A stretch of DNA of 64,000 nt from Lewinellaceae bacterium (GTDB taxonomy: Bacteria > Bacteroidota > Bacteroidia > Chitinophagales > Saprospiraceae), in NCBI GenBank assembly GCA_020636075.1, contig JACJYO010000003.1, forward strand, positions 496,001 through 560,000, in the 5' to 3' direction. Made by a program: the position numbers and the translations under genes. This document shows positions 1-8,156 of this stretch, piece after piece. The notes under the pieces were generated by a model. The model did not search any database. It had not been told where the DNA came from and saw only the letters and a program-made list of their open reading frames with translations. Positions within the stretch are counted from its first letter, which is position 1. Each line of letters begins with the position of its first letter.

Positions 1-333
1 GCGTTTTTCCGGGTCGAGCGGAATGTAGAACCGTCCGTCGGGTGGGGCTACTTCCAGTGTGTCTCCGGCTTTTACCTGGTCGTGCAAAAACGTTGACATC
101 TGGCCGCCGGCTACTTTTTTGACAGTAACAGAAAAACGCGATTCGAGGGGGCTGGACGACATGGAGTACGAGCGGCGCAGTTCATGGCCGTCGATTTGGT
201 GGCGTATGGTGATGTGCTGACCTTGCTTGTAGGCAAACGTTTCCCGAAGGTCGTTCGGGATGTCAAATTCGATGCTGACGGTATCCGGTGTTTCCGGGAT
301 GATCTTATTAATTTTGAGCGTGTGAAAATCCAT
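1..333 (-). CDS. PaaE-like ferredoxin/FAD reductase, N-terminal part
   Basis: This is the first 111 codons of a gene that runs off the left edge of the window. The N-terminus reads as the FAD-binding domain of a ferredoxin-NADP+ reductase-like protein. Features of that fold are the 'FHTLKINKI' opening strand, the 'YKQGQHITIR' segment and the flavin-binding 'RRSYSMSSSP' motif near residues 61-70. The overall pattern is closest to PaaE, the reductase subunit of phenylacetyl-CoA epoxidase, and to PaaE-like reductases that pass electrons from NAD(P)H through FAD and a C-terminal plant-type 2Fe-2S domain to di-iron oxygenases. The C-terminal ferredoxin domain would lie outside the window and is not seen. 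The gene is divergent from an AlkB-like di-iron hydroxylase whose start is 143 bp away, which suggests that it supplies that enzyme with electrons (inference). The first ATG after an open upstream stretch was taken as the start. Confidence 0.8.
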   Translation of the reverse strand, partial: MDFHTLKINKIIPETPDTVSIEFDIPNDLRETFAYKQGQHITIRHQIDGHELRRSYSMSSSPLESRFSVTVKKVAGGQMSTFLHDQVKAGDTLEVAPPDGRFYIPLDPEKR

Positions 334-476
334 GTGGTATCCAAAATTAGGCGCTCCGGTTTTTGCGAAGCGTTTAAAAAAACAGGTACTTTTTGCGTAC
401 CCTTCTACCTGAATAAAAAGGCCAGGCGACCGCAAAAGTACGGCAGCCTAACAAATCGAACTGTTATTAGTTGTTT

Positions 477-1514
477 ATGCGGGACTTAAAATACCTGATT
501 GCCTACCTGTTACCACTGAGTGCCTTGCTGGCACTGAGCTGGCGGGGCCCGTGGGCCTGGAGCACGGTGGTGCTAAGTTTTGGAATCTTGCCTTTGCTGG
601 AATTGTGGGCACCGCAGTCGACCAAAAACATTGCCCCGGAATTGGAAGCAAGCCGGACAAAACGCCGCTTCTTTGATGTATTGTTGTACCTGAATTTTCC
701 CTTGCTTTTCCTGATTGTTTTCGGCTATTTGTACACCGTGCAAAACCTGCCATTACAGGGAAGCGAATGGCTGGGCCTTACGCTCAGCACGGGAATTGTG
801 GTGGGCGCTATCGGTATCAATGTTGCCCACGAACTCGGCCATCGCCATCGAGCATTTGAGCAAGGTCTGTCAAAATGGATGCTGCTGACGGCGCTCTACC
901 AACATTTTTTTATTGAACACAACCGCGGTCATCACAAAAATGTCGCAACGGATCTTGATCCGGCCTCTGCCCGTTTGGGCGAGCCTGTTTTTACTTTTTG
1001 GCTCCGTTCCATCAGTGGAAGCTGGCGCAGTGCCTGGCGGTTGGAGCGCGAACGCCTGCAGCATACGGGGAAGCATTTCTGGAGCCTGCACAATGAAATG
1101 TTGCGTTTTCAACTGTGGCAAGCCGGCTGGCTGTTGGCGATATATTTTATCCTTGGTGTGAAAGCCCTTGCCGGAGCATTGCTCATCGCACTTATTGGTG
1201 TGCTCTTGCTCGAAACGATCAATTACATCGAACACTACGGCCTGCGCCGGCAAGTATTGCCCTCCGGCCGGGCCGAACCGGTATCGCCGGCGCATTCTTG
1301 GAATAGCAACCACGAGCTGGGGCGCATATTTCTGTACGAACTTACACGCCACAGCGATCATCACTACAAAGCGACCCGGCAGTATCAAATACTCCGTCAT
1401 CTCGATGAAAGCCCGCAACTTCCGTTTGGGTATCCGACCAGTTTGTTACTAGCCCTGGTGCCTCCGCTTTGGTTCAAATTGATGAACAAGCGGACGGTCA
1501 GTGCATCCGCTTAG
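477..1514 (+). CDS. AlkB-like membrane di-iron hydroxylase (alkane 1-monooxygenase family)
   Basis: The product is a 345-residue integral membrane protein of the fatty-acid desaturase/AlkB hydroxylase superfamily. It carries the His clusters expected to bind two irons: HELGHR (residues 118-123), EHNRGHH (147-153), NYIEHYG (249-255, the AlkB-typical HYG motif) and RHSDHH (291-296). Hydrophobic stretches near residues 5-45, 68-90, 98-117 and 215-247 supply the membrane segments. Family members insert one oxygen atom into terminal methyl groups of alkanes or related chains and need an electron donor. The divergent PaaE-like reductase is a good candidate. The substrate cannot be told from sequence, and at 345 residues the protein is shorter than the roughly 400 of Pseudomonas AlkB. 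A TTG two codons upstream is possible, but the ATG at 477 is preferred. A hairpin terminator follows directly. Confidence 0.88.
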   Translation: MRDLKYLIAYLLPLSALLALSWRGPWAWSTVVLSFGILPLLELWAPQSTKNIAPELEASRTKRRFFDVLLYLNFPLLFLIVFGYLYTVQNLPLQGSEWLGLTLSTGIVVGAIGINVAHELGHRHRAFEQGLSKWMLLTALYQHFFIEHNRGHHKNVATDLDPASARLGEPVFTFWLRSISGSWRSAWRLERERLQHTGKHFWSLHNEMLRFQLWQAGWLLAIYFILGVKALAGALLIALIGVLLLETINYIEHYGLRRQVLPSGRAEPVSPAHSWNSNHELGRIFLYELTRHSDHHYKATRQYQILRHLDESPQLPFGYPTSLLLALVPPLWFKLMNKRTVSASA

Positions 1515-1522
1515 ATAGTAAA

Positions 1523-1556
1523 AAGCCGAGACCGGACATTACCGGCTCGGCTTAAT
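1523..1556 (+). terminator. Intrinsic terminator of the AlkB-like gene
   Basis: A perfect stem (AAGCCGAG ... CTCGGCTT, extended by an inner CCGG/CCGG pair, loop ACATTA) begins 9 bp after the stop codon. It is flanked by A-rich and T-poor sequence, so the U-tract is weak. The long G+C stem and its position still make a terminator the best reading. Confidence 0.7.
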
Positions 1557-1635
1557 ACGAAATTACTAAACACGGGTCTCTTAATTGAGATTTGACGGGT
1601 AGTTTTGGGGGGCTTTAGGTTGGCTGGACGTGATT

Positions 1636-2607
1636 TTATAAATTTTTCAAAAAATTAACCACTTGTTGTTCTTCCTGTGGTTGCGGCGTGAGGGGCATCT
1701 GCACATTACTTCCAATCTCGGTGAAGTTGCTCACCAGCCAAAGTTGCCCTCCGGTTTTTCCAAGCACCACCACATTTACCGGATAACCCAGCGGAGCCTC
1801 CGGAAAACAAAACGTTGAGGTCGCATCATCGCCCTTAAGTTCGGCCACTGCGCGCGTGTTTTTGAAAACTAAAAATACCCGCGCGTTCAGGGCTGTAAAC
1901 TGGTCCGGCAGTGTAACGCAAAAAGGGCTGCTTTGTTCGATCACCGGACGCGCACAATTACTCCAACCCAGTGCCGGAACAATCAACTCATAGCCCGACT
2001 GCAGGCCGGGTGGATTAACCAGCGGCCATTCGGCCCAAAAGGCCTGCGTCCCAATCGCTGTCCAACCCTGCCAACCATCAACCGGGTCTATTTTACCGGT
2101 AAAAATCTCCATACCCGGACTCACATTGTCTGCAGGAATCTGAACCTTCAGATAACGACCGGGAAGGAGTTGCAAGGCTTTGCCATTGCAACTGGCTTTG
2201 ATTTCAACCACACCGGCGCTTTCCAGCATCCGGGCATCCGGATAACGGCTGGTAGAAATTCCGCGTGCAATGATATCGCCCTTGCGGAGCACAGTTGTCA
2301 CTTCAATTTTCAGGGACGGGCAGGTGCTGCAAGGTACCGTAGCGCCGGTTTCGTCTGCAAACAACTGTTCCGTATCTGCCAGGAAAACCCGCACACCGTT
2401 AGAAGTAGTCAGTGTTGTATCTGGGATAGAGCCCCCAAACAAAAAGGCGGTGCTGGAAAGCGCATCCGGTACCTGATGGAGTAACGGATCAAGATCTTCC
2501 TGGGTAGGTACGTATGGACGAAATTCTTCTACATCCTTGTGGCAACTCGCTACCGTTACCAAGGCGCACAGGAACACGAACAAGTATATTTTTTTCAAAC
2601 AAAACAT
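1636..2607 (-). CDS. Putative lipoprotein of unknown function
   Basis: The product is a 323-residue protein with a lipoprotein signal: a basic start, a hydrophobic run and a lipobox VASC with Cys22. It should therefore be a membrane-anchored periplasmic or surface protein. The middle (about residues 70-170) has a pattern I know from several Bacteroidota cell-surface proteins: a short domain with a 'KGDII' strand, 'RMLESAGVVEIKA' and 'LQLLPGRYLKVQIP'. The C-terminal half is predicted to be beta-rich, with paired Cys residues. It lies downstream of the ECF sigma factor and barrel protein on the same strand, 156 bp away, so it could be the last gene of that unit or a target of the sigma factor. 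No specific function can be assigned. Confidence 0.75.
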   Translation of the reverse strand: MFCLKKIYLFVFLCALVTVASCHKDVEEFRPYVPTQEDLDPLLHQVPDALSSTAFLFGGSIPDTTLTTSNGVRVFLADTEQLFADETGATVPCSTCPSLKIEVTTVLRKGDIIARGISTSRYPDARMLESAGVVEIKASCNGKALQLLPGRYLKVQIPADNVSPGMEIFTGKIDPVDGWQGWTAIGTQAFWAEWPLVNPPGLQSGYELIVPALGWSNCARPVIEQSSPFCVTLPDQFTALNARVFLVFKNTRAVAELKGDDATSTFCFPEAPLGYPVNVVVLGKTGGQLWLVSNFTEIGSNVQMPLTPQPQEEQQVVNFLKNL

Positions 2608-2763
2608 AAAGTCTGGGTTAGGTTTAAGAGCATATATTTCAGATTAGAATAATTTTTTAGACATGAGGTTGATTTGGAGATGCCGACTGAAATCTATTTG
2701 CTGCCTTGCTTTTAAATTTTAACAATTTAGATCAAGCAAAAAAACACCGCCTTCATTCGATGG

Positions 2764-4203
2764 TTATCCCTTCCCCTTCCGGTCAAATATTTGTGTTACG
2801 CCAAAACGAATGCCGCCAATCCCGTACGATTGTTCGGCCGGATAGCCGGGTTTCGACACAGGCTCCAGAATATGGCGATAGTATGGTTCTGCAAATACGC
2901 GGGTGCGCGGTGTCAGGTGGAAAAACCATTGGATGCTCCCCAACAAACTCAAGCCGACTTTCGGGCGAAACACCTGATATTGCTCAAGATCAACAGGAGT
3001 ACCGGCTACCGACAAAATGCTGCCCCGTTTTTGGAACAAGACATTTACCGAACCACCCAGGTTGAGGCTGATCCCCGTAACACCGCTGCGCAGTTCCAGG
3101 GCAGCCTGCAGCGGAATGTCCAGCAGGGCAAAACGGTTGTAGGTTTTAACATAATTGGCACCATACTGGATGTCAACCGTATCCGGCACCGATAACCATT
3201 GTCCATTGACATATTGTTGGGTGATGACTACGGTATATTTGATAAAATCAGGATCGATGTATTCAAACTGTTCGGTAAATTGGTCGTAATGGAGCCCGGT
3301 GCGAAGCGCAAAATTGCCTGCAAACAGGTATGAAGCCCGTATGCCGGCATTGAAAGCCCATTGGTGCTTTTCACTACTCAGGCGATCCTGTACGTAACTT
3401 TTGTACTCCGGATCACTGGTATCAAGTCGCTTGTTTATCAAGGAGGGACCGGCATAAGCATCGAACAACCAGGCTTCGCGGTTGGAGTGGAAGTCATAGC
3501 ATTTTTTAGGTGCCTTCTTTTTTATAGGTGGCAGTTTGATTTGGGCCAGATGTGGCCGGCGATCAGGAATGGCCAACAGCAGGGATGCACCCTGATTCAG
3601 TCTGCTGATTTCTGAAAGGTCAAAATTGTTTGGATCGGAGCCGGGCAATAGGGGCTCCGTCGAATTAATTGCCTCCGTGTTCGTGGCTGCTATGGCCATT
3701 GGTTTATCTGCCTTATCGGGCAAATCGCTAATGGTAATGTCAGGTATAGGTGTAAAAGTTTGTTTCGATAGTGAAGCAGGTTGTGGCGATTCGGGCCGGT
3801 TAATAGTTGATCGGGCAGATGATCGTGCTGACTGGGTTTGCTGTTGGGGCGTTGGCGAAGACAGCTCGACAGATTCAAATGTAGGAGCTGTTTTTTGCTC
3901 GACTCCGGTAGTGGAATTTGAGGCAGCCTGCTGGTTAGCAGCAGAGGTGGCGGCGGAATGCCGGACCTCTGTCGGATCAGCCTTGTCTGGCGCTGTAGCA
4001 GCGTTAGGGATATAAGCCTGCCACAGAGCCCAAAGCCCGGCACTGGTTAGGCAGGCAGCAAACAGCCACAGGAAAAACAAGCGTCTGCGCCGGGGGCGGC
4101 GAATGGCGCGCTCCACGTTAGCCCAAACGAAGTCCGGCGGCGGCACCGCGGCGTGTTGCAGGCGCTGGCGAAATTGCTGGTCGATGTTGTTGGGTTGTTC
4201 CAT
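2764..4203 (-). CDS. Membrane-anchored protein with C-terminal beta-barrel-like domain, possible anti-sigma factor
   Basis: The 479-residue product has three parts. A short N-terminal tail (about 1-35) with an Arg-rich run at its end (RRPRRRR) should be cytoplasmic, followed by a single transmembrane helix (about 41-63). Next comes a long Ser/Thr/Pro/Gln-rich linker (about 70-240). The C-terminal half (about 245-479) shows alternating hydrophobic strands, Tyr/Gly-rich turns and a start 'WLFDAYAGPS' typical of small outer-membrane beta-barrels (PorT/OmpW-like). The gene begins 60 bp after the sigma-factor gene, the usual place of an anti-sigma factor. The N-terminal part could hold the sigma factor while the rest senses the envelope (inference). 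How a protein anchored by an inner-membrane helix could also insert in the outer membrane is unclear, so the C-terminal part may be a periplasmic beta domain. Confidence 0.75.
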   Translation of the reverse strand: MEQPNNIDQQFRQRLQHAAVPPPDFVWANVERAIRRPRRRRLFFLWLFAACLTSAGLWALWQAYIPNAATAPDKADPTEVRHSAATSAANQQAASNSTTGVEQKTAPTFESVELSSPTPQQQTQSARSSARSTINRPESPQPASLSKQTFTPIPDITISDLPDKADKPMAIAATNTEAINSTEPLLPGSDPNNFDLSEISRLNQGASLLLAIPDRRPHLAQIKLPPIKKKAPKKCYDFHSNREAWLFDAYAGPSLINKRLDTSDPEYKSYVQDRLSSEKHQWAFNAGIRASYLFAGNFALRTGLHYDQFTEQFEYIDPDFIKYTVVITQQYVNGQWLSVPDTVDIQYGANYVKTYNRFALLDIPLQAALELRSGVTGISLNLGGSVNVLFQKRGSILSVAGTPVDLEQYQVFRPKVGLSLLGSIQWFFHLTPRTRVFAEPYYRHILEPVSKPGYPAEQSYGIGGIRFGVTQIFDRKGKG

Positions 4204-4263
4204 TTTATTTCATTTCAAGGATTCCAATCCTTGCGGTAACTGGCATTGCTTAAGTTTTTTTAA

Positions 4264-4827
4264 TCATTCGGCACTTCGGACGTCAAATTCTGCCCGGTGA
4301 TATCGGTTCAATTGTTCAAGTTGATCGCACAGCCAACGCCGGGCTTTGGTTAATTGGGAGCGCGAAGTGCTCTCCTGAATCCCCAGCATATCGGCAGCTT
4401 CGGCGTGCGAGTATCCTTCAATAGCCACCAGGTTGAACACCATGCGATATCCTTCCGGGAGACGGCTGATCAGGGCCAGGATCTCCGCCTCCGACAAGGT
4501 AGACAGGGCATCAGGCGCAACCGGGGACTCAGGCAGGCTTTCATAACCGTTCAACTCCATATCAAAACGCTGTCGTTGGTATGCACGCAGGGCTGTATTG
4601 ATCATAATACGCCGCACCCATCCTTCAAAAGAGCCCTGAAACTGGAATTGATCCAGCTTCGTAAATACCTTGACAAAACCTTCCTGAAGAATATCTGCCG
4701 CATCCGATGACGAGCGGGCATAGCGCAAGCACACCGCATACATCTTGCCGGCAAAAAGCTCGTACAAGTGCCGCTGGTGCTGCGCCGACCCGCGCAGACA
4801 GCCCTGAATGAGATCTTGTTCGTTCAA
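4264..4827 (-). CDS. ECF-type RNA polymerase sigma factor
   Basis: This 187-residue protein has the two-domain layout of extracytoplasmic-function sigma factors. Region 2 covers about residues 20-90, with 'DAADILQEGFVKVFTKLDQF' as the -10 recognition helix area and 'FEGWVRRIMINTALRAYQR' after it. Region 4 covers about 125-180, with the helix-turn-helix 'GYSHAEAADMLGIQESTSRS'. It would direct RNA polymerase to a small set of envelope-related promoters. The gene lies directly upstream of the membrane-anchored barrel-like protein on the same strand, 60 bp apart, which fits a sigma/anti-sigma pair. A candidate housekeeping-type promoter lies about 65 bp upstream. No FecR gene is adjacent; the FecR protein at 17.4-18.3 kb is too far away to be an obvious partner. 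Confidence 0.93.
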   Translation of the reverse strand: MNEQDLIQGCLRGSAQHQRHLYELFAGKMYAVCLRYARSSSDAADILQEGFVKVFTKLDQFQFQGSFEGWVRRIMINTALRAYQRQRFDMELNGYESLPESPVAPDALSTLSEAEILALISRLPEGYRMVFNLVAIEGYSHAEAADMLGIQESTSRSQLTKARRWLCDQLEQLNRYHRAEFDVRSAE

Positions 4828-4892
4828 AAAACCCTGGGTGCTTGCAATTGTTAGTTCGTTCTTTAGCTTTCAGGCGCGGGGCAGAACACTCC

Positions 4893-4924
4893 CGAAGGTA
4901 CGTGGTTTTCAGATGCACCACAAT
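4893..4924 (-). promoter_or_regulatory. Candidate promoter of the sigma-factor operon
   Basis: On the minus strand ATTG is followed after 20 bp by TACCTTCG. This differs at one position from the Bacteroidota -7 box TAnnTTTG and has near-normal spacing from the -33 box. It lies about 65 bp upstream of the sigma-factor ATG. Confidence 0.4.
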
Positions 4925-5218
4925 GCAATTTTGCTGCCCCGACCGACAAATAATTGCTTAAATGCCCGAAATAGTACCCAAAATTCAACCAAGTATGGCT
5001 GGCAGGTATGCGGATAACCGCATTGAAAACTTATGAAGTTTGCCGGTATTACCGGAAAAAACATTAACAAAAGCCCAAATGGCGGTATTTGGCATAAAAA
5101 CCTGATAATCAGTACCGATTTCGCACGTCATATTTTTGGTAAAAAAATAATTGAGCGAAAATATTCCTCATTATCAAGGATTTACGGTTTTCACTCCGCA
5201 TAAATTTTCAGGAATAGC

Positions 5219-5249
5219 TTTGCAGTTCAACAAGGTAATCCTACCTTTG
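5219..5249 (+). promoter_or_regulatory. Promoter of the rplM-rpsI-rpsB-tsf operon
   Basis: TTTG (5219-5222) and TACCTTTG (5242-5249) are separated by exactly 19 bp, a perfect match to the Bacteroidota vegetative promoter TTTG-N19-TAnnTTTG. Transcription should start about 5-8 bp after the -7 box, leaving an mRNA leader of about 55 nt before rplM. That is long enough for autogenous control, but no known ribosomal-protein binding structure was recognised. Confidence 0.85.
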
Positions 5250-5311
5250 CCGCCGCTTTTGAAAAGCCCCTCGTTTTAACGCTTAAATTTCAACGCTTAA
5301 TAGTCTATAAA

Positions 5312-5755
5312 ATGGATACGCTGAGTTACCGGACGGATTCCGTCAGCAAAGAAAGAGCAGAGCACAAATGGTATGTGATCGATGCTGAAAACCAGGTGGT
5401 TGGTCGCCTGAGCAGCAAAATCGCTTCCATCTTGCGTGGCAAAAACAAGCCCAGCTTCACCCCACACTCTGACACCGGCGATTTCGTCATTGTTATCAAT
5501 GCCGACAAAGTGCGCCTGACCGGCAAAAAATGGGATCAGAAAGAATACCTGGACTTTTCGCTTTATCCCGGTGGGCAAAGAAGCACGCTGGCTTCTGTAA
5601 TGCTGGAAAAAGATTCGCGCCGGATCATTGAGCGTGCTGTAAAAGGCATGCTCCCCAAAACTAAACTGGGCCGCCAGGTGTACAAGCGCATGTTTGTATA
5701 TGCCGGTGCAGAGCACCCCCACACTGCACAGAAGCCGGAAACGCTGGCTGTGTAA
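5312..5755 (+). CDS. rplM: Large-subunit ribosomal protein uL13
   Basis: The 147-residue protein matches uL13, an early-assembling 50S protein that binds 23S rRNA. Recognisable segments are 'HKWYVIDAENQVVGRLSSKIA' near residues 23-43 (shown here in part), 'GDFVIVINADKVRLTGKK' and the C-terminal 'ERAVKGMLPKTKLGR'. Length is normal for the family. It is the first gene of the operon, 62 bp downstream of a consensus promoter, and is followed by rpsI after 38 bp. The rplM-rpsI pairing is conserved across bacteria and supports the call. Confidence 0.98.
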   Translation: MDTLSYRTDSVSKERAEHKWYVIDAENQVVGRLSSKIASILRGKNKPSFTPHSDTGDFVIVINADKVRLTGKKWDQKEYLDFSLYPGGQRSTLASVMLEKDSRRIIERAVKGMLPKTKLGRQVYKRMFVYAGAEHPHTAQKPETLAV

Positions 5756-5793
5756 CCAGAAACCTGTAACGTTAAAAATCACACACACGAAAT

Positions 5794-6180
5794 ATGGAAA
5801 TGATAAATGCCATAGGGCGCCGGAAAACAGCCGTTGCCCGGGTGTATCTGATGAAAGGCGAAGGTAACATTACCGTAAACGGTAAAGATTACCGCGAATA
5901 CTTCCCGCAGATGCATGTGCAGCACAACGTAACCGATCCGTTCAAAGTGGTTGAGGTCGACAATATTTATGACCTTAAGATCAACGTACGTGGCGGCGGT
6001 TTTAAAGGCCAGGCCGAAGCCGTCCGTATGGGGCTTAGCCGCGCACTGGTGAAATTGAATGAAGAATTCAAAAAGCCGCTTAAGGACAAGAAGTTCCTCA
6101 CGCGGGACAGCCGCGCCGTCGAACGCAAAAAGTATGGCCGTCCCAAAGCGCGCAAACGCTTCCAGTTCTCTAAACGTTGA
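5794..6180 (+). CDS. rpsI: Small-subunit ribosomal protein uS9
   Basis: The 128-residue product is uS9, whose C-terminal tail reaches the P-site tRNA. The family signature is visible near residues 65-83 ('GGGFKGQAEAVRMGLSRAL'). The basic C-terminus ends in 'KARKRFQFSKR', as in most bacteria. An ATG two codons further in (5800) is an alternative start. It lies between rplM and rpsB in a common Bacteroidota order. Confidence 0.98.
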   Translation: MEMINAIGRRKTAVARVYLMKGEGNITVNGKDYREYFPQMHVQHNVTDPFKVVEVDNIYDLKINVRGGGFKGQAEAVRMGLSRALVKLNEEFKKPLKDKKFLTRDSRAVERKKYGRPKARKRFQFSKR

Positions 6181-6235
6181 TTTGCTGATTGCCTGATCTG
6201 TTGGTTCGAAAAGCGAAGGCAACTCCGATCTGCTC

Positions 6236-6284
6236 AAATCAACACTTCAACACATCGACATTTCAACAAATCAACACTTCAACA
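6236..6284. repeat. 17-bp direct repeat in the rpsI-rpsB spacer
   Basis: AAATCAACACTTCAACA occurs twice without mismatch, at 6236-6252 and 6268-6284, inside a stretch built almost only of TTCAACA/ATCAACA words. The low-complexity, G-poor RNA would be unstructured and sits just upstream of rpsB. Such CAACA-rich runs resemble dispersed short repeats seen in Bacteroidota spacers (recalled, not searched). Confidence 0.7.
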
Positions 6285-6308
6285 TTTCACAAAAATTGCT
6301 TTTGAAAC

Positions 6309-7034
6309 ATGCAAAAGCCAGAATATAAGGACTTACTCGCTGCCGGCTGCCACTTTGGCCACCTGCGCAAAAAGTGGAACCCGAAAATGACGCCCTATAT
6401 CTTTATGGAGCACAAGGGCATCCACATTATCGACCTCAACCGTACGGCTGAATGCCTGGAGCGCACCGCTCAAGCGGTTAAAGCGATTGCCCGGAGTGGC
6501 AAAAAGATCATGTTTGTCGCAACCAAAAAACAGGCCCGCGACATCGTGCAACACGCTGCTGAAAGTGTAGGCATGCCGTATGTGACCGACCGTTGGTTGG
6601 GCGGTATGATGACCAACTTCATGACCATCCGCAAGTCGGTTAAAAAGATGCACAACATCGAGCGCATGCTGGCCGATACTACGCTGACCAGCATCACCAA
6701 AAAAGAGCGTCTGACCCTCAGCCGGGAACACGCCAAGATGAACAAACAGCTCGGTGGTATTGCTAACCTCAACCGCTTGCCGGCAACGGTGTTCATCGTG
6801 GACATCCACCACGAGCACCTGGCACTTGCAGAAGCGCGCAAACTGGGCATCAAAACCATTGGCATGGTTGATACCAATTCCGATCCTACATTGGTCGACT
6901 ATGCGATTCCAAGCAATGACGACGCTTCAAAGGCAATTGCCTACATCACCAACTACATCACGGAAGCAATCCGTGAGGGTTTGGAGGAGCGTAAAGCTTC
7001 CAAAACGGAAGAAAAAGAAGGTGTCGACGCATAA
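6309..7034 (+). CDS. rpsB: Small-subunit ribosomal protein uS2
   Basis: The 241-residue protein is uS2. Diagnostic segments are 'LLAAGCHFGHLRKKWNPKM' at residues 9-27 and 'VTDRWLGGMMTNFMTI' in the middle. The C-terminal 'GMVDTNSDPTLVDYAIPSNDD' region is also present. It ends in an acidic low-complexity tail. The gene is 128 bp after rpsI and 89 bp before tsf, the conserved order. Expression is expected from the rplM promoter; no consensus promoter was seen in the spacer before it. Confidence 0.98.
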   Translation: MQKPEYKDLLAAGCHFGHLRKKWNPKMTPYIFMEHKGIHIIDLNRTAECLERTAQAVKAIARSGKKIMFVATKKQARDIVQHAAESVGMPYVTDRWLGGMMTNFMTIRKSVKKMHNIERMLADTTLTSITKKERLTLSREHAKMNKQLGGIANLNRLPATVFIVDIHHEHLALAEARKLGIKTIGMVDTNSDPTLVDYAIPSNDDASKAIAYITNYITEAIREGLEERKASKTEEKEGVDA

Positions 7035-7123
7035 TTGCAGCTGGGTTTTGAGTTGGCATACCAAAGCATAATTCAATACCCGGCAGGATGCCATTTAAAA
7101 CACAAAACTCAAATCTCTTTTTA

Positions 7124-7954
7124 ATGAGCGACGTAAAAATTTCTACTGCAGATATTCAAAAACTCCGTGAAATGACGGGGGCCGGCATGATGGATTGCAA
7201 AAAAGCACTGGAGGAAGCCGGCGGTGATTTTGAGGGCGCTGTGGATGCGCTGCGTAAAAAAGGTATTGCCAAAGCAGCCAAACGCGAAGATCGCGAAGCC
7301 CGTGAAGGCGTAGTGATCGCCCAAACTAATAACGACCAAACCAAAGGCATTATCGTTTCCCTGCAATGCGAAACCGATTTTGTGGCACGGAATGACGGCT
7401 TTATCGCCATCACCCAAAAGATTGCTGACATTGCCCTGGAAAACTTTCCGGCTAACCTGGAAGCGCTGCTCGACCTGCCTTACGAGTCTGGCGTCAGCAT
7501 CCGCGAAAAAGTGGGTGAGCAAAACGGTATCATCGGTGAAAAAATTGAACTGGGCCGCTACCAACATGTTGAAGGTGCTCAGGTGTTGACTTATAACCAC
7601 TCCAACAACAAGCGCTCGGTACTTGTCGCCCTCACGAAGGCAGGTTTTGAAGATGCCGGTCGCAACGTTGCTATGCAAATTGCTGCGATGAACCCGGTTT
7701 CAGTCAGCAAAGACGATATAGACCCGAAAATTGTGGAAAAAGAAATTGAGATCGGTAAAGAACTGGCGCGCAACGAAGGCAAGCCGGAAGATATGCTCGA
7801 GAAAATTGCCCTTGGGCGCTTGAACAAATTCTTCCAGGAAAATACCCTTCTGAGCCAGAAATATGTCAAAGACAACGCTGTTTCGGTATTGCAATACCTG
7901 CAAGGTCTGGACAAAGGCCTGACTGTTTCTGCATTCAAACTGGTTTCGCTCTGA
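7124..7954 (+). CDS. tsf: Elongation factor Ts
   Basis: The 276-residue product is EF-Ts, the guanine-nucleotide exchange factor for EF-Tu. The N-terminal UBA-like domain has 'LREMTGAGMMDCKKALEEA' and 'KKGIAKAAKRE'. The dimerisation/core domain contains 'CETDFVARNDGF', the EF-Tu contact. The reading frame is open further upstream to an ATG at 7088. The ATG at 7124 gives the N-terminus typical of the family and is chosen. The operon ends here with a strong terminator; pyrH, which often follows, lies 4.5 kb downstream. Confidence 0.97.
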   Translation: MSDVKISTADIQKLREMTGAGMMDCKKALEEAGGDFEGAVDALRKKGIAKAAKREDREAREGVVIAQTNNDQTKGIIVSLQCETDFVARNDGFIAITQKIADIALENFPANLEALLDLPYESGVSIREKVGEQNGIIGEKIELGRYQHVEGAQVLTYNHSNNKRSVLVALTKAGFEDAGRNVAMQIAAMNPVSVSKDDIDPKIVEKEIEIGKELARNEGKPEDMLEKIALGRLNKFFQENTLLSQKYVKDNAVSVLQYLQGLDKGLTVSAFKLVSL

Positions 7955-7981
7955 TTTGTTTCGGCCATTTACGAGGCATGC

Positions 7982-8023
7982 AATCCCGGATTTTCTATAC
8001 AGAAAATCCGGGATTTTTATTTT
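7982..8023 (+). terminator. Terminator of the ribosomal-protein/tsf operon
   Basis: A perfect 14-bp stem (AATCCCGGATTTTC / GAAAATCCGGGATT) with a 6-nt loop is followed by a T-rich tract. It begins 27 bp after the tsf stop codon. Confidence 0.95.
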
Positions 8024-8156
8024 ACGCTGTAGCTTTTGACAAATTCAGGCGTATAAAAAGCAACTTGCCTATGAAGCCTGCATTAAACCGACTGGTCGCT
8101 TTGCCAATTCCAGAGCGGCCATTTTTTATTGATCCCGACAAAAATCATTGGGGGCT

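Larger units (their letters stand above)
4828..5311. other. 484-bp gene-free spacer between sigma factor and rplM
   Basis: No convincing reading frame lies in this divergent spacer. It holds a candidate minus-strand promoter at 4893-4924, the strong plus-strand rplM promoter at 5219-5249 and several small hairpins. The clearest are ATGCGG-ATAA-CCGCAT (5008-5023) and CCGGT-ATT-ACCGG (5043-5055). The region 5080-5215 is A+T-rich. The hairpins may be chance or may serve regulation of either unit. Confidence 0.6.

Noticed and set aside
870..1418. Long antisense frame within the AlkB-like gene
   Set aside because: It is a shadow of the plus-strand gene, whose His boxes prove the true frame. Similar long antisense frames in the DUF1800, DUF1501 and GH92 genes were dropped for the same reason.
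4808..5017. Small plus-strand frame upstream of rplM
   Set aside because: It overlaps the sigma-factor start, lacks a signal, domain or promoter of its own and contains low-quality codon usage.
7088..7123. Upstream start for tsf at 7088
   Set aside because: The extra 12 residues do not fit the family's N-terminus, which begins cleanly at the ATG at 7124.
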